Origin: a bacterium
GTDB lineage: Bacteria > Planctomycetota > UBA1135 > UBA2386
Direction of reading: 5' to 3'
Assembly: GCA_024743115.1 (NCBI GenBank)
Contig: JANSXC010000021.1
Span: 44,006-108,005 of the forward strand
Length of the DNA: 64,000 bases
In this document: one piece after another, positions 35,188 through 44,227 of the stretch
Layout of the letters: the number at the start of each line of letters is the position of its first letter
Numbering within the stretch: position 1 is the first letter of the stretch
Program-made: the position numbers and the translations under genes
Notes under the pieces: model-generated
Databases searched by the model: none
Seen by the model: the letters and a program-made list of their open reading frames with translations, nothing else
What the model was told of the DNA's origin: nothing

Positions 35188-36600
35188 ATGAAGCAACTGG
35201 CTGTCGTCGGGATCCTCGGCCTGCTCGTCGCGGCCAACTGCGAGCGGGCGATGGCCCAGGAGTCGCCGGCCGAGACACCCTTCGGGCCGGCCATCGAACG
35301 CGCCGGCAAGCGGTTCGAGGTCGTGTTCCAGATCGCCGATCTCGAAGCGGACTTCGCGGGCAGACTCGCGGATCAGGCGCTGCTCGAACTCGAACAGCTC
35401 GGCGAGCACCTCGAGAAGAGCGTCGGTGCCCGCTTTCGCAAGCCCTACACCGTGGTGGTGCTGCGCGAGGCGGCAGCGTACGTCGCGGCGCAGGACCGCC
35501 ACGGATCCTTCCCGGTTCCGGCGCGGCCGCCGGATGGGCCGACGAACCAGTGGTCGGATACCAACGGCTTCCTCGGCAAGGATCAGCGGGCCTACGTCCG
35601 AATGGGCCCGCACCTGTCGTTGCCCGCGCTGCGCGAAGTGGGGCTGCCGCCTCCGACCATCGTCGCGATGATGCGCGTCGCCGCCGAGGTCGTGCTGCAT
35701 CCGCTCGTGCGCGAATGTGCGGCGCACGACTTTGTCGTCGGCGTGCTCGCGATGGGAACGGTCGAGACGCTTCGGAACCCGGGGCTCGAATACGACGTCG
35801 ACGCGGCGTTCGACCGCCGACGCGAAACCGTGATCGGCCGGCGGCTCTTGGGCGACGAGTTCTCCCTCGATACCGTGGTGGACGTCTCCCATTCTTGGGA
35901 GGAGAGCTGGCAGTGGGGTGTGGCCCAAATCAAATGGGCTGTTCTGGCGCAGTGCCTGCGGCAGAAGGACCCCCGCTGGGCCAGGAAACTGGTGAAATGG
36001 CGGCCCGGCCGGAGGATTCGCGGGCGCGAGGACGCGGAGCGTCGCGCGGCGATCACCGCTGTCGTCGGGCGCGATTGGGCGGCCGCGTCGCACCGTTTTG
36101 CGACGATGGTCGATGCCTTTGCGCCACGCTGGAGTGCCTTCCGCGACGTGTGGGCGCCTGGCAAGCGTGGGCTGCTCGTCGGCATGGCAGAGTACACCGC
36201 CGGGTTCTCGAACAGCAGGCCTTGGGAGCCCGGGGCCTTCGCTGTCTCGGCGCGGGTCGAACTCGGCCCCGGGGAAACAGCTTTCATGATCGACGTCAGT
36301 CATGCCGGGGGCGATCGCGTAACAGCGTGCTTCCACACGGGGAAGGCCGGCTTCTACCGTCTGGAGGGCAAGCCTCTGCAGTGGATCATGAAGGTCGATC
36401 GCAGGGTCGATATCCGCCCGGGAAAGCCGTTCGACACGCGAGTCCAAGCCGAGCTCGGGCGGGTGCACCTGTTCATCGATGACGTCAAGATCTGCTCGTG
36501 GGAGCACGGATTCGGTGAGCCGGACGGCCGAGTGGACATGATGGTCGGCGAGCGCCTGGTCTGGCTCGAGAATCTGCGGTTCGAACCCCTGAAGAAGTGA
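35188..36600 (+). CDS. Exported protein of unknown function with C-terminal lectin-like domain
   Basis: A 470-residue protein. Signal peptide KQLAVVGILGLLVAANCERAMA, then an alpha-rich domain (residues about 30-330) that resembles the shape of DUF1570-type peptidase-like proteins but lacks HExxH (it has VAAEVVLHPLVRE). The C-terminal 130 residues are beta-rich with GAFAVSARVELGPGETAFMIDV and RVHLFIDDVKICSWEHGFG, like a concanavalin-type LamG/DUF1080 domain. AGGAG at 35178-35182 precedes the ATG. The function is not known. Confidence 0.6.
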   Translation: MKQLAVVGILGLLVAANCERAMAQESPAETPFGPAIERAGKRFEVVFQIADLEADFAGRLADQALLELEQLGEHLEKSVGARFRKPYTVVVLREAAAYVAAQDRHGSFPVPARPPDGPTNQWSDTNGFLGKDQRAYVRMGPHLSLPALREVGLPPPTIVAMMRVAAEVVLHPLVRECAAHDFVVGVLAMGTVETLRNPGLEYDVDAAFDRRRETVIGRRLLGDEFSLDTVVDVSHSWEESWQWGVAQIKWAVLAQCLRQKDPRWARKLVKWRPGRRIRGREDAERRAAITAVVGRDWAAASHRFATMVDAFAPRWSAFRDVWAPGKRGLLVGMAEYTAGFSNSRPWEPGAFAVSARVELGPGETAFMIDVSHAGGDRVTACFHTGKAGFYRLEGKPLQWIMKVDRRVDIRPGKPFDTRVQAELGRVHLFIDDVKICSWEHGFGEPDGRVDMMVGERLVWLENLRFEPLKK

Positions 36601-36719
36601 GCCAGGGTTGGACGGACGCCGCGCCGATCGCCGGTTGCGGCTCGCCGTCGCGCCGCCGCTCGATCACTGCCGGCACGTGGCTTGACCGTCCGTCCGGCGC
36701 GTGCCACCGTGGCTCTCAC

Positions 36720-39700
36720 GTGCTCGTTCCCCGCTTCCTCGTCTGGCTGCTCGCGGGCAGCCTCGTTGCCGCCGCGCTGACCGGCCAGGTCATTCTGTCA
36801 GAGCTCGTCGCCAGCAATCGCGCGGGCATTCGCGACGCCCAGGGGCTGAGCGCGGACTGGGTCGAGCTGCACAACCAGAGCGCCGCGCCCGCGTCCCTGG
36901 CTGGTCACGCGCTCGTCGATGATCGCGGTAGCGCCTTCGAGTTCCCCGAGGTCGTCGTGCCGCCGCGCGGCTATCTCGTCGTGCTGCTCTCGGGCAAGCT
37001 GCGGCGCGACCCGGCTCGGCGGCTGCACGCCGGGTTTCGGTTGAGTCGTCGAGGCGGGCGGATCGCGCTCGTGGATCGGGTCGAGGTTCGGGAGGTTTCG
37101 GCGATCGAGTTCGGGCGGCAGGTTCCCGACGTGTCGTTCGGGCATCCACAGTCGGCCGCAGCGGTCACGCTCGTCGAACGTTGCCAGGTGGCGCGAACAC
37201 TGGTGCCGCGCGCGGGTTTGCGCTCCGACTGGTTGCTGGCCGGGTTCGACGATTCGGGTTGGCGCGAGGTCTTTGGTGGCTTCGGGTTCTGCTACTCCGG
37301 TCGCTCGGGGTTGCAGGAGTGGGTCGGTACGGACATCGGCTCGGCGATGCGTGGGCGATCGACGAGCCACTGCGTTCGCTATCGTTTCGAGGTGGCTGAC
37401 GCTGCGGCGTTGCGAGCACTTCTGCTGCGCGTGCAGTGTTGCGGCGGCTTCGTTGCCTGGCTCAACGGCGTCGAGATCGCGCGGCTCAATGTGCCCGCGG
37501 AGATCGGGTCCGACACCAAGGCGTTCACCTGGGAGGAAGGCGCGGACCAGCGGCTCGAGCACGAGTTCGAGGTCGTGCCCACGGCGCTCAGCGCCGGTCA
37601 GAACGTGCTGGCGATTCGCTCGTTCTCGACGAGCGCGTTCGCGTTCGACCATCTGATCACGGCCGAACTCGTTGGCTACACGCCGGGTGACCTGCAGCGC
37701 GACCGGCTGGAGTACTTCGGCACGCCGACGCCCGGGCGGCCGAACGGATCCGGGGCCGCGGTCGTCGCGCCGAAACCGAACCTGCCGGGCAAGAGTCGGC
37801 TCACGATCGGCTCGGGCGTGCTCGCGAGGTCGCCAGAGGAAGCCGGCGCCGGGGTCATCCGCTACACGACCGACGGCAGGGATCCCGTCGCGAGCTCCGC
37901 GGTGCTGCCCGCCCGCCTCGAACTGCCCACCAGTGCCGAGGTCCGCGCGCGGCGGTTCGTGCCCGGCCAGCTTCCGAGCCCGACGGACTCGCTGCACTTC
38001 ACGCGGCTCGGTGATGAGTTGCGCGACTACCGGTCGGATCTGCCGATGATCGTCGTTTCGACGCATGGCGCCCCGGTCGTGACCAAGCAGTGGATCTCGG
38101 CGCACGTGCACGCGATCGATCGTGGTGCTGACGGCACGTGTGGCCTCACCGATACGCCTGCCGTCACGACGCATGGCGCCGTCCGCCTGCGCGGTTCGAG
38201 CACGCTCAATCTCCCGAAGCGCAGCTACGCGATCGAGCTGCATCGGGCGAGCGGCCGCGATCGGGAGGTGTCGCTGTTCGGCCTCGCGAAGGCCTCCGAA
38301 TGGGTGCTCTATGCGCCACACAACTACGATCAGTCGCACCTGCGGAACGCGCTGTGCTACGAACTCGCGCGTCGCATGGGGCTGGCTGCACCACGTTGGC
38401 GGTTCTGCGAACTGTTCGTGGATACCGATGGTGGTGAGGTCACCGCGGCGGACTACCAAGGGCTCTACCTGCTCGTCGAGAAAATCGGAGTCGGCGAAGG
38501 GCGGCTCGAGATCGACCGTCTCGGTCCGACCGACAACACCGAGCCCGAGGTCGCGGGTGGCTACGTCCTCAAGATCGATCGGCCCGGGGTCGGCAACGAG
38601 GGGTTCGAGGCCGGTGGGCAGAAGCTGCAGTTCGTGGTGCCGACCGAGCGGCAGATCACGGAGCCGCAGCGGCGCTTCCTGCAGGGCTGGTTCGATCGGC
38701 TCGGGTCGGCCTTCACGCGGGCGAGAGCGGCGAGGGCGGGCGAGCCCGTTGCGGCACGCGAGTACTCGCAGTGGCTCGATGTCGACGCGTTCGTCGACTT
38801 CCACTTCTTCCATGAGTTCACGAAGAACCCCGATGCCTACACGCTGAGCACCTACATGCACCTGCCGCGAGGCGGCAAGCTGCGCATGGGGCCGGTCTGG
38901 GACTTCGACCGCGCGATGCGGACGAACGACGACGAGTACTGGGTCGGGCGTTCGTCACGCCCGCGCGGCTGGACATCGGACTACCGCTACGGCTGGTGGG
39001 GAGAGCTGTTCGACGACCCCGAGTTCGTGCGGCGCTATCGCGAGCGCGGCCGCGAGTGGCTCAAGACCGAGCTGTCGCCCGCGCGCGCAATCGCGCTCGT
39101 GCGCGAGATCGCAGCGGAGATCGCGCGCGCCGAAGAACGCGACCGCAAGCGCTGGCCGATCATCGCCGCGGGTCGCTGGCACGATGAGCTCAGAGAGCTC
39201 GAGATCTGGCTCCAGGAACGTGCGCAGTGGCTGAAGGAAGAACTCGTCGATCTGCCCTTCGTGCATAGCGCGACGACGTTCGACCTGCCGTTCACGCTGA
39301 CGATGCGGCACGCGAATGCGAGCGGCACGCTCTACTACACGATGGACGGGGCGGACCCGAAGCTCGACGACGGTCGGGTCAGTCCGAGCGCGCGGGAGTA
39401 TCGCGGCGAGTCGTTCGAGATCACGACCGACACTCGGGTGCGGGCGCGGGTCCTCGTCGACGGGGTTTGGAGTCGCATCACGGAGCGTTCGTTCGTGCAA
39501 CGGGTCGCGGAGCTGGCAGTGAGCGAGGTGATGTACAACCCCGAAGAAGGGCACCGCTCCGAGTTCGTGGAGTTGTGGAACTATGGTGACGAGGCGATCG
39601 ATCTGTCGCACATCGAGGTCGACGGCGCGATCCGGTTCCACTTCGGGGCCGGGGCGGTGCGCACCCTCGCGCCGGGCGGGCGGGTGCTGATCGTCAACGA

Positions 39701-39968
39701 CCTCGACACGTTCCTCGCCCGCTACGACGCGGTCGGGCTACTCATCGCGGGCGAGTTCCTCGGCAGCCTGTCCAACACGGCGGATTCGTTCGTGGTCCGC
39801 GGCGGCGTCGGGGAGCTCATCGCGCGCGTCAGCTACGACGATGGCTGGTATCGCGAGACGGACGGCAAGGGGCGCGCGCTCGTGCTGCGGGTGCCGGCGC
39901 GCGAGTGTGTCGGCAAGACGGACTGGCGCGCGGGTCAGGTCGCCGGCGGCACGCCGGGGCGGCAGTAG
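36720..39968 (+). CDS. CotH kinase domain protein with lamin-tail domains
   Basis: A 1082-residue exported protein. Order: signal segment (FLVWLLAGSLVAAALTG), first lamin-tail domain (LSELVASNRAGIRDAQG through VVPPRGYLVVLLSG), a jelly-roll segment, a chitobiase-like turn (GAGVIRYTTDGRDP), then the CotH kinase domain (RLRGSSTLNLPKRSYAIEL, WVLYAPHNYDQSHLRNAL, GLYLLVEKI, GGYVLKID) and MGPVWDFDRAM. A second chitobiase-like turn (ASGTLYYTMDGADP) and a second lamin-tail domain (VSEVMYNPEEGHRSEFVEL) end it. CotH domains phosphorylate proteins; here probably on the cell surface. The start is a GTG at 36720 chosen for the signal peptide; no strong ribosome-binding site is visible. Confidence 0.85.
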   Translation: MLVPRFLVWLLAGSLVAAALTGQVILSELVASNRAGIRDAQGLSADWVELHNQSAAPASLAGHALVDDRGSAFEFPEVVVPPRGYLVVLLSGKLRRDPARRLHAGFRLSRRGGRIALVDRVEVREVSAIEFGRQVPDVSFGHPQSAAAVTLVERCQVARTLVPRAGLRSDWLLAGFDDSGWREVFGGFGFCYSGRSGLQEWVGTDIGSAMRGRSTSHCVRYRFEVADAAALRALLLRVQCCGGFVAWLNGVEIARLNVPAEIGSDTKAFTWEEGADQRLEHEFEVVPTALSAGQNVLAIRSFSTSAFAFDHLITAELVGYTPGDLQRDRLEYFGTPTPGRPNGSGAAVVAPKPNLPGKSRLTIGSGVLARSPEEAGAGVIRYTTDGRDPVASSAVLPARLELPTSAEVRARRFVPGQLPSPTDSLHFTRLGDELRDYRSDLPMIVVSTHGAPVVTKQWISAHVHAIDRGADGTCGLTDTPAVTTHGAVRLRGSSTLNLPKRSYAIELHRASGRDREVSLFGLAKASEWVLYAPHNYDQSHLRNALCYELARRMGLAAPRWRFCELFVDTDGGEVTAADYQGLYLLVEKIGVGEGRLEIDRLGPTDNTEPEVAGGYVLKIDRPGVGNEGFEAGGQKLQFVVPTERQITEPQRRFLQGWFDRLGSAFTRARAARAGEPVAAREYSQWLDVDAFVDFHFFHEFTKNPDAYTLSTYMHLPRGGKLRMGPVWDFDRAMRTNDDEYWVGRSSRPRGWTSDYRYGWWGELFDDPEFVRRYRERGREWLKTELSPARAIALVREIAAEIARAEERDRKRWPIIAAGRWHDELRELEIWLQERAQWLKEELVDLPFVHSATTFDLPFTLTMRHANASGTLYYTMDGADPKLDDGRVSPSAREYRGESFEITTDTRVRARVLVDGVWSRITERSFVQRVAELAVSEVMYNPEEGHRSEFVELWNYGDEAIDLSHIEVDGAIRFHFGAGAVRTLAPGGRVLIVNDLDTFLARYDAVGLLIAGEFLGSLSNTADSFVVRGGVGELIARVSYDDGWYRETDGKGRALVLRVPARECVGKTDWRAGQVAGGTPGRQ

Positions 39969-40069
39969 CGGGCGGGCGGTCCGCAGGTGGCCGCGCGAGC
40001 GCCGACAACAGGGCGCCCGCGGCCGCTGCCTTGCCACTGCGACTGCAGTGGCCGGCAGCGGTCAGCTGT

Positions 40070-40963
40070 TCAGCTGCCGACGGTTTGCAGCAGACCGTTG
40101 CTGATGAGCAACTCGCTCCGCGTCGAGAGCGCGAAGGACTGGAACGAGATCTCGCGCTCGCACCACTTCAGCAGGCGGGGCACCTCGAACGTATGCGTGC
40201 CGTTCCCGCTGGCGTCGAGCATCGTCATGGCGGTGAACTCGGTGCTCGCGCGCAGGGTGCAGCCCGGGAAGCCGAGTTGGCCGAGATCGAACGGCAGTGG
40301 TGCCATGAGCACCGGGTTGAACGTCGCGGAGAACCCGTAGCCCACGAACGTGAAGCTGTCCGGGCAGCTCGGGCAGTTGATGTCCACGCCCAGCTCGGCC
40401 TCGAGCTGCGGCTGGCCGACTTCGGTGATCGCCGGGACGATCAGGTTGCTCGGTGCGCACCCGGCGCCGAGGTCGCGAACTTCCGGGTGGTTCGGGCAGC
40501 AGATTCCCGGGTTCGACGAACTCGAACTCGACGAGCTGCTCGAACTCGACGACGTGCCCATACTGCCGGAGGACGATCCCGAGGAGCCCGAGGTGCCGGG
40601 ACTGCCGCTGCCAGAGGAGCCGGAGGTGCCGGGGCTACCGGTGCCGGAAGAGCTCGAGGAGCCAGAGGATCCCGAGGTGCCGGGACTGCCGCTGCCAGAG
40701 GAGCCGGAGGTGCCGGGGCTACCGGTGCCGGAAGAGCTCGAGGAGCCAGAGGTTCCCGAGGTGCCTGGGCTGCCGCTGCCGGAGGAGCCGGACGTGCCCG
40801 GACTGGCGCTCGAAGAGCTGCTCCCCGACATCGACGAGCCGGAGCCCGAGCTGCCCGAACCCGAGCCCGAGCTGCCGTCGGTGCCGGAGCTGCCTTGCTG
40901 CGCGGCGAGTGGCACCGCGAGGCTGGCGAGGAGAACGATTCGACTGGCGATCTGTAGTTGCAT
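40070..40963 (-). CDS. Secreted Ser/Gly-rich repeat protein
   Basis: A 297-residue exported protein. Signal peptide MQLQIASRIVLLASLAVPLAAQ, then about 130 residues of nearly pure Ser, Gly, Thr and Pro (GSPGTSGSSGS repeats, ending in a run of 13 Ser), then a Cys-containing domain of about 140 residues (GICCPNHPEVRDLGAGC, NCPSCPDSFTFVGYGFSATF). The repeat region is encoded by 84-base tandem units and probably forms a flexible stalk. The ATG at 40963 begins the signal peptide; the upstream open frame is Arg-rich shadow. Confidence 0.75.
   Translation of the reverse strand: MQLQIASRIVLLASLAVPLAAQQGSSGTDGSSGSGSGSSGSGSSMSGSSSSSASPGTSGSSGSGSPGTSGTSGSSSSSGTGSPGTSGSSGSGSPGTSGSSGSSSSSGTGSPGTSGSSGSGSPGTSGSSGSSSGSMGTSSSSSSSSSSSSSNPGICCPNHPEVRDLGAGCAPSNLIVPAITEVGQPQLEAELGVDINCPSCPDSFTFVGYGFSATFNPVLMAPLPFDLGQLGFPGCTLRASTEFTAMTMLDASGNGTHTFEVPRLLKWCEREISFQSFALSTRSELLISNGLLQTVGS
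40590..40812 (-). repeat. 84-base tandem repeat in the Ser/Gly-rich gene
   Basis: Unit copies start at 40590, 40674 and 40758 (two full copies differing at very few bases and a partial third). Each codes for 28 residues of the low-complexity stalk. Since 84 is divisible by three, copy-number changes would keep the frame. Confidence 0.85.
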
Positions 40964-41218
40964 GGTCAATGCGTGGAGGCAATGCGGTCTTGGCCGATCT
41001 TGGCAGGTGCCTGATCCTCCGATGGAATTCCTCGGCCGTGCCGCGAACCTGCGATCGTAGCGGGGGTAAGAAGCAGCCGCCAAGCTGCTGGCAAGATTCT
41101 TGTCAGCGCGGCGTATCGGTCGGCCGGCCCTTTGCAGGGGTTCGCACGGCGGGGGCTCGCCCTTTCTCAGCGCGCACTTGCGAATTCGGTTCCGGCTGCT
41201 AAGTTCTCGCGCCCGCGT

Positions 41219-41292
41219 TGCCCCGTGGTGTAACGGTAGCACAACAGATTCTGGTTCTGTTTGTCAAGGTTCGAATCCTTGCGGGGTAACCA
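41219..41292 (+). tRNA. tRNA-Gln (anticodon CTG)
   Basis: Acceptor TGCCCCG pairs with CGGGGTA (one G-T pair), the anticodon stem ACAGA/TCTGT holds a loop with CTG, and the T-arm is CAAGG-TTCGAAT-CCTTG. Discriminator A at 41289, encoded CCA at 41290-41292. Overall closely similar to the TTG isoacceptor at 35010. Confidence 0.95.
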
Positions 41293-41352
41293 CTCATCCT
41301 CCTGCTGCAAAAGCAGTTGAGGCGCTCACGCTGCGGTAGGGACGAGCCGCCG

Positions 41353-42456
41353 TCAGTCCGCCATCAGGCCGACCGTGGCACGATGCAGGAAGCGATCAGT
41401 CATGCCCGCGATGTAGTCGCAGATCGAGCGTTCGATGCCGTCGGTTTCGGCGCGCTCGTGGAACGCCGGCGGTAGCGGCGTGGGGTCTTTGCGCAGGCTG
41501 GCGAACAGGCGGCGGATGCGTTCGGCGCCGTCGTTCATGACGGCGAGCACGCGATCGCTGCGGTAGAACCGTGTGCGCAGGAACTCGAGGGCTTCCTGGG
41601 CCAGCACGGTCATCTCCTTGCCGTGCCGAAGCCGCGGTCGCTGGCCGGTGGTCGGCGGCGCGGCGAGTGCGAGGTCGGCCTGCTCGACGAGGTCGTGAAT
41701 GAGCAGCGAGGTGAACTCGCTGACGACGCGCTGTCGCTGGTCGCTGTCGGCGGCCTTGCGCGCGGCGCGGAAGAGGCGCAGGTCCGCGGCCTCGGCGTCG
41801 GTGAACATCGCGGCACGCAGGCCGTCGTCGAGGTCGTGGCTCAGGTAGGCGATCTTGTCGCAGAGGTCCACGAGATCGGCTTCGAGCGGCAGTGGTTCTT
41901 CGCCATCGCGCAGGTCGTCGCTGAGGGGGAAACCGTCGGGGACGCGACCCTTCAGCAGGCTGCGGCGCAGCGCGCGGGTCAGGTTGAGGCCGTGGCCATG
42001 TCCGTAGCGGCGCTCGAGTCGGTCGACGATGCGGGTGCCTTGCGCGTTGTGGCGGAAACCGCCGAAGTCCTGCATCGCCTCGTGCAGCGCGTCCTCGCCG
42101 ACGTGGCCGAACGGCGGGTGACCGAGGTCGTGCGCGAGCGCAATCGCCTCGGCGAGGTCCTCGTTGAGGCGCAGCGCCCGCGCGACGCTGCGCGCCATCT
42201 GCGACACCTCGAGCGAGTGCGTCATCCGACTGCGGAAGTGGTCGCCCTCGAACGCGGCCATGACCTGCGTCTTGTGTTGCAGGCGCCGGAACGCGGAGCA
42301 GTGCAGCACCCGATCGCGGTCACGCTGGAAGACCGTGCGCAGCGGGTCCTCGGTCTCGGGGATCCGGCGACCGCCAGCGCTGCGGCTCGGGGTGCCGAAC
42401 GGGCTCAGGCTGCGGAGTTCGCGGTCTTCCTGATCTTCGCGGCGTAGCCAGACCAT
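41353..42456 (-). CDS. dgt: dGTPase-like HD-domain triphosphohydrolase
   Basis: A 367-residue deoxynucleotide triphosphohydrolase that would split dNTPs into nucleoside and triphosphate, controlling the dNTP pool. Visible motifs: PLRTVFQRDRDRVLHCSAFR, KTQVMA, MTHSLEVSQ (first metal His), AHDLGHPPFGHVGE (HD pair), GGFRHNAQGTRI and CDKIAYLSHDLDD (last metal Asp). Length fits dGTPase type-2 proteins. It is the last gene before the tRNA-Glu gene on the same strand, separated from it by a terminator. Confidence 0.92.
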   Translation of the reverse strand: MVWLRREDQEDRELRSLSPFGTPSRSAGGRRIPETEDPLRTVFQRDRDRVLHCSAFRRLQHKTQVMAAFEGDHFRSRMTHSLEVSQMARSVARALRLNEDLAEAIALAHDLGHPPFGHVGEDALHEAMQDFGGFRHNAQGTRIVDRLERRYGHGHGLNLTRALRRSLLKGRVPDGFPLSDDLRDGEEPLPLEADLVDLCDKIAYLSHDLDDGLRAAMFTDAEAADLRLFRAARKAADSDQRQRVVSEFTSLLIHDLVEQADLALAAPPTTGQRPRLRHGKEMTVLAQEALEFLRTRFYRSDRVLAVMNDGAERIRRLFASLRKDPTPLPPAFHERAETDGIERSICDYIAGMTDRFLHRATVGLMAD

Positions 42457-42525
42457 CGATGGGGGCAGGAGCGGGGGCGGGCGGGGAGGCCTGCCGTGGG
42501 GCGACCGGACGGTCCTTCGCCAAGG

Positions 42526-42555
42526 AAAAAAGCCCGGCAGGCGAGCCTGCCGGGC
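42526..42555 (-). terminator. Rho-independent terminator of tRNA-Glu
   Basis: An 11-bp GC stem (42532-42542 with 42545-42555) followed on the minus strand by TTTTTT (42531-42526). It begins 4 bases after the CCA end of the tRNA and protects the dgt gene from read-through. Confidence 0.92.
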
Positions 42556-42558
42556 GTC

Positions 42559-42634
42559 TGGTACCCCCTAGGGGATTTGAACCCCTGTCGCATGGATGAG
42601 AACCATGAATCCTAGGCCACTAGACGAAGGGGGC
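42559..42634 (-). tRNA. tRNA-Glu (anticodon CTC)
   Basis: On the minus strand the acceptor GCCCCCT pairs with AGGGGGT, the anticodon stem CATGG/CCATG closes TTCTCAT with CTC, and the T-arm is AGGGG-TTCAAAT-CCCCT. The discriminator is A at 42562 and CCA is encoded at 42561-42559. Confidence 0.95.
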
Positions 42635-42893
42635 GTGCTAGTGCGCGTCACTAGTAGGGTTCGGGAGGGCCGGGGTCAAGTCGGGAGGCTCGCTTTGGCG
42701 ATTCCGGAATGTTCCCCCGGTTCCCGCGTTGCGGGAGCTTCGCACGTATCGGCAGTTGCCGTGCGGTCTGCCGGTCATGGAACCGGGCGGCCCGCCGTCG
42801 GAAGATGCCGCTTCGCGGTTCGTCCGACGCGGCCCGCGGCCGTGCCGCTTTCACCCGAACCCCACCGATGATCCAAAGCTCCAGGATTCGCCA

Positions 42894-44015
42894 ATGCCCG
42901 CTCTACTGACCTCACTTCTCGGCCTCGCCATGCTCCTCGTTCCCGAGGGCGCGTGGCTCGGCGTGTATCTCGCGGCCGATCGCGAGGAAGCCGCGGTCAC
43001 CGAAGTCGTACCGGACTCGCCGGCGCAGAAGGCCGGCCTCAAGGCCGGTGACGTGATCCTCGCCGTCGGCGACACGAAGACGCCGACGCGCTCCAAGCTC
43101 ATCGCGACGATCGGCGCGGCCGACCCGGGCGATCGGGTTGCGCTGAAGATCAAACGCGGGACCAAGTCGACCGTCGTGGTCGTGAAGCTCGGCAAGCGCC
43201 CGAGCGAGATTGCGGTCGCGGAGTCGGCCCGGCCCGCGCCTGCGCGTCGCGGCGGCCGGCCTGCGCGTGCCGAGGCCGAGTCGGCGCCGAGCATCGCCAA
43301 GCCGATCGATCCTGCAAAGGTGGCAAAGCTGCGGCCCGGCAAGCCGAGGAAGGTTGCCAAGGCGCGGGCGGAGAAGCCCGTGAAGGCGGCGAACGTTGCG
43401 CCGAACGACGGCGTATTCCTCGGCGTGAGCGTCGTCGAGGACGGCCAGCAGCTCATCATCGAGCGCGTGATCGACGGCAGTCCGGCGCAGAAGGCCGGCC
43501 TCGAGAAGGGTGAGCGCATCGCCAACATCGGCCGTCGTCGCATGCGCAGCCTCGCGGACCTCGACGCCGCGATCGCAGGCATGAAGGTGGGGAGCCCCGT
43601 GCGCATGACGCTCATGCTGGGCGACGAGCGCCGTAACAAGATCCTCGTTCCTGGCCGCCGCAGTGGCGGCAAGTTCATGGTGGCCAAGCCCGCCCCGCGC
43701 GTCGCGAAGGCAATGCAGCGGCCGGCCCAGAGCAAGAAGGTCAAGGCCGTCGAGACCAGGAAGGCCGACGCCAGGAAGGTGCAGGTCTCGCGCCGCACGG
43801 CGACGGCCAAGGCGAAGCAGGCCAAGGCCAAGGCCAAGGCCAAGCAAGCCAAAGCCAAGAAGGCCCAGGCCGGCAAGCAGCGTCGCGCGGTCGCGACGCA
43901 GGCCGCGCCCAAGAAGGACGAGCTGAGTCACGAACTCGAGGCCATGCGCAAGGAGCTCAAGGAGCTGCGCAAGGAACTCGAAGATCTGCGCAAGCAGTTG
44001 CGCCGGCGGCGCTGA
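42894..44015 (+). CDS. Two-PDZ protein with basic tail and coiled coil
   Basis: A 373-residue protein. An N-terminal hydrophobic segment (LLTSLLGLAMLLVPEGAW) suggests export or anchoring. Two PDZ domains follow: VVPDSPAQKAGLKAGDVIL at about 40-58, and VIDGSPAQKAGLEKGERIAN near 195-215. After them comes a long Lys/Ala-rich stretch (AKAKQAKAKAKAKQAKAKK) like histone H1 tails, then a heptad coiled coil (LEAMRKELKELRKELEDL). The PDZ type is that of HtrA-like proteases, but no protease domain is present. The basic tail could bind a polyanion such as DNA, RNA or cell-surface polymer. The ATG at 42894 has AGGA upstream. Confidence 0.75.
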   Translation: MPALLTSLLGLAMLLVPEGAWLGVYLAADREEAAVTEVVPDSPAQKAGLKAGDVILAVGDTKTPTRSKLIATIGAADPGDRVALKIKRGTKSTVVVVKLGKRPSEIAVAESARPAPARRGGRPARAEAESAPSIAKPIDPAKVAKLRPGKPRKVAKARAEKPVKAANVAPNDGVFLGVSVVEDGQQLIIERVIDGSPAQKAGLEKGERIANIGRRRMRSLADLDAAIAGMKVGSPVRMTLMLGDERRNKILVPGRRSGGKFMVAKPAPRVAKAMQRPAQSKKVKAVETRKADARKVQVSRRTATAKAKQAKAKAKAKQAKAKKAQAGKQRRAVATQAAPKKDELSHELEAMRKELKELRKELEDLRKQLRRRR

Positions 44016-44227
44016 GCGGGCGACTGGTCGATCGGCTGAGTCCGTGAGGAGCGCGTCTCGGCGCGGGCCCACGGGTGAGCGTCCCGGCGCGTTCCACCGG
44101 CGCGAGCCCCGACACGCAAACCCGCGCGTTCGGCGGGAATACGCCCGGGGCTTCCGGCGTCGAAGTCGGCGGAATGCGCGGCCAAATGGTGGACGCGCCC
44201 GCCCGTTCGCCTGACGATCGCCCGCCG

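Noticed and set aside
40590..40812. CRISPR-like array
   Set aside because: The repeats are directly adjacent, in frame and coding; there are no unique spacers or cas genes.
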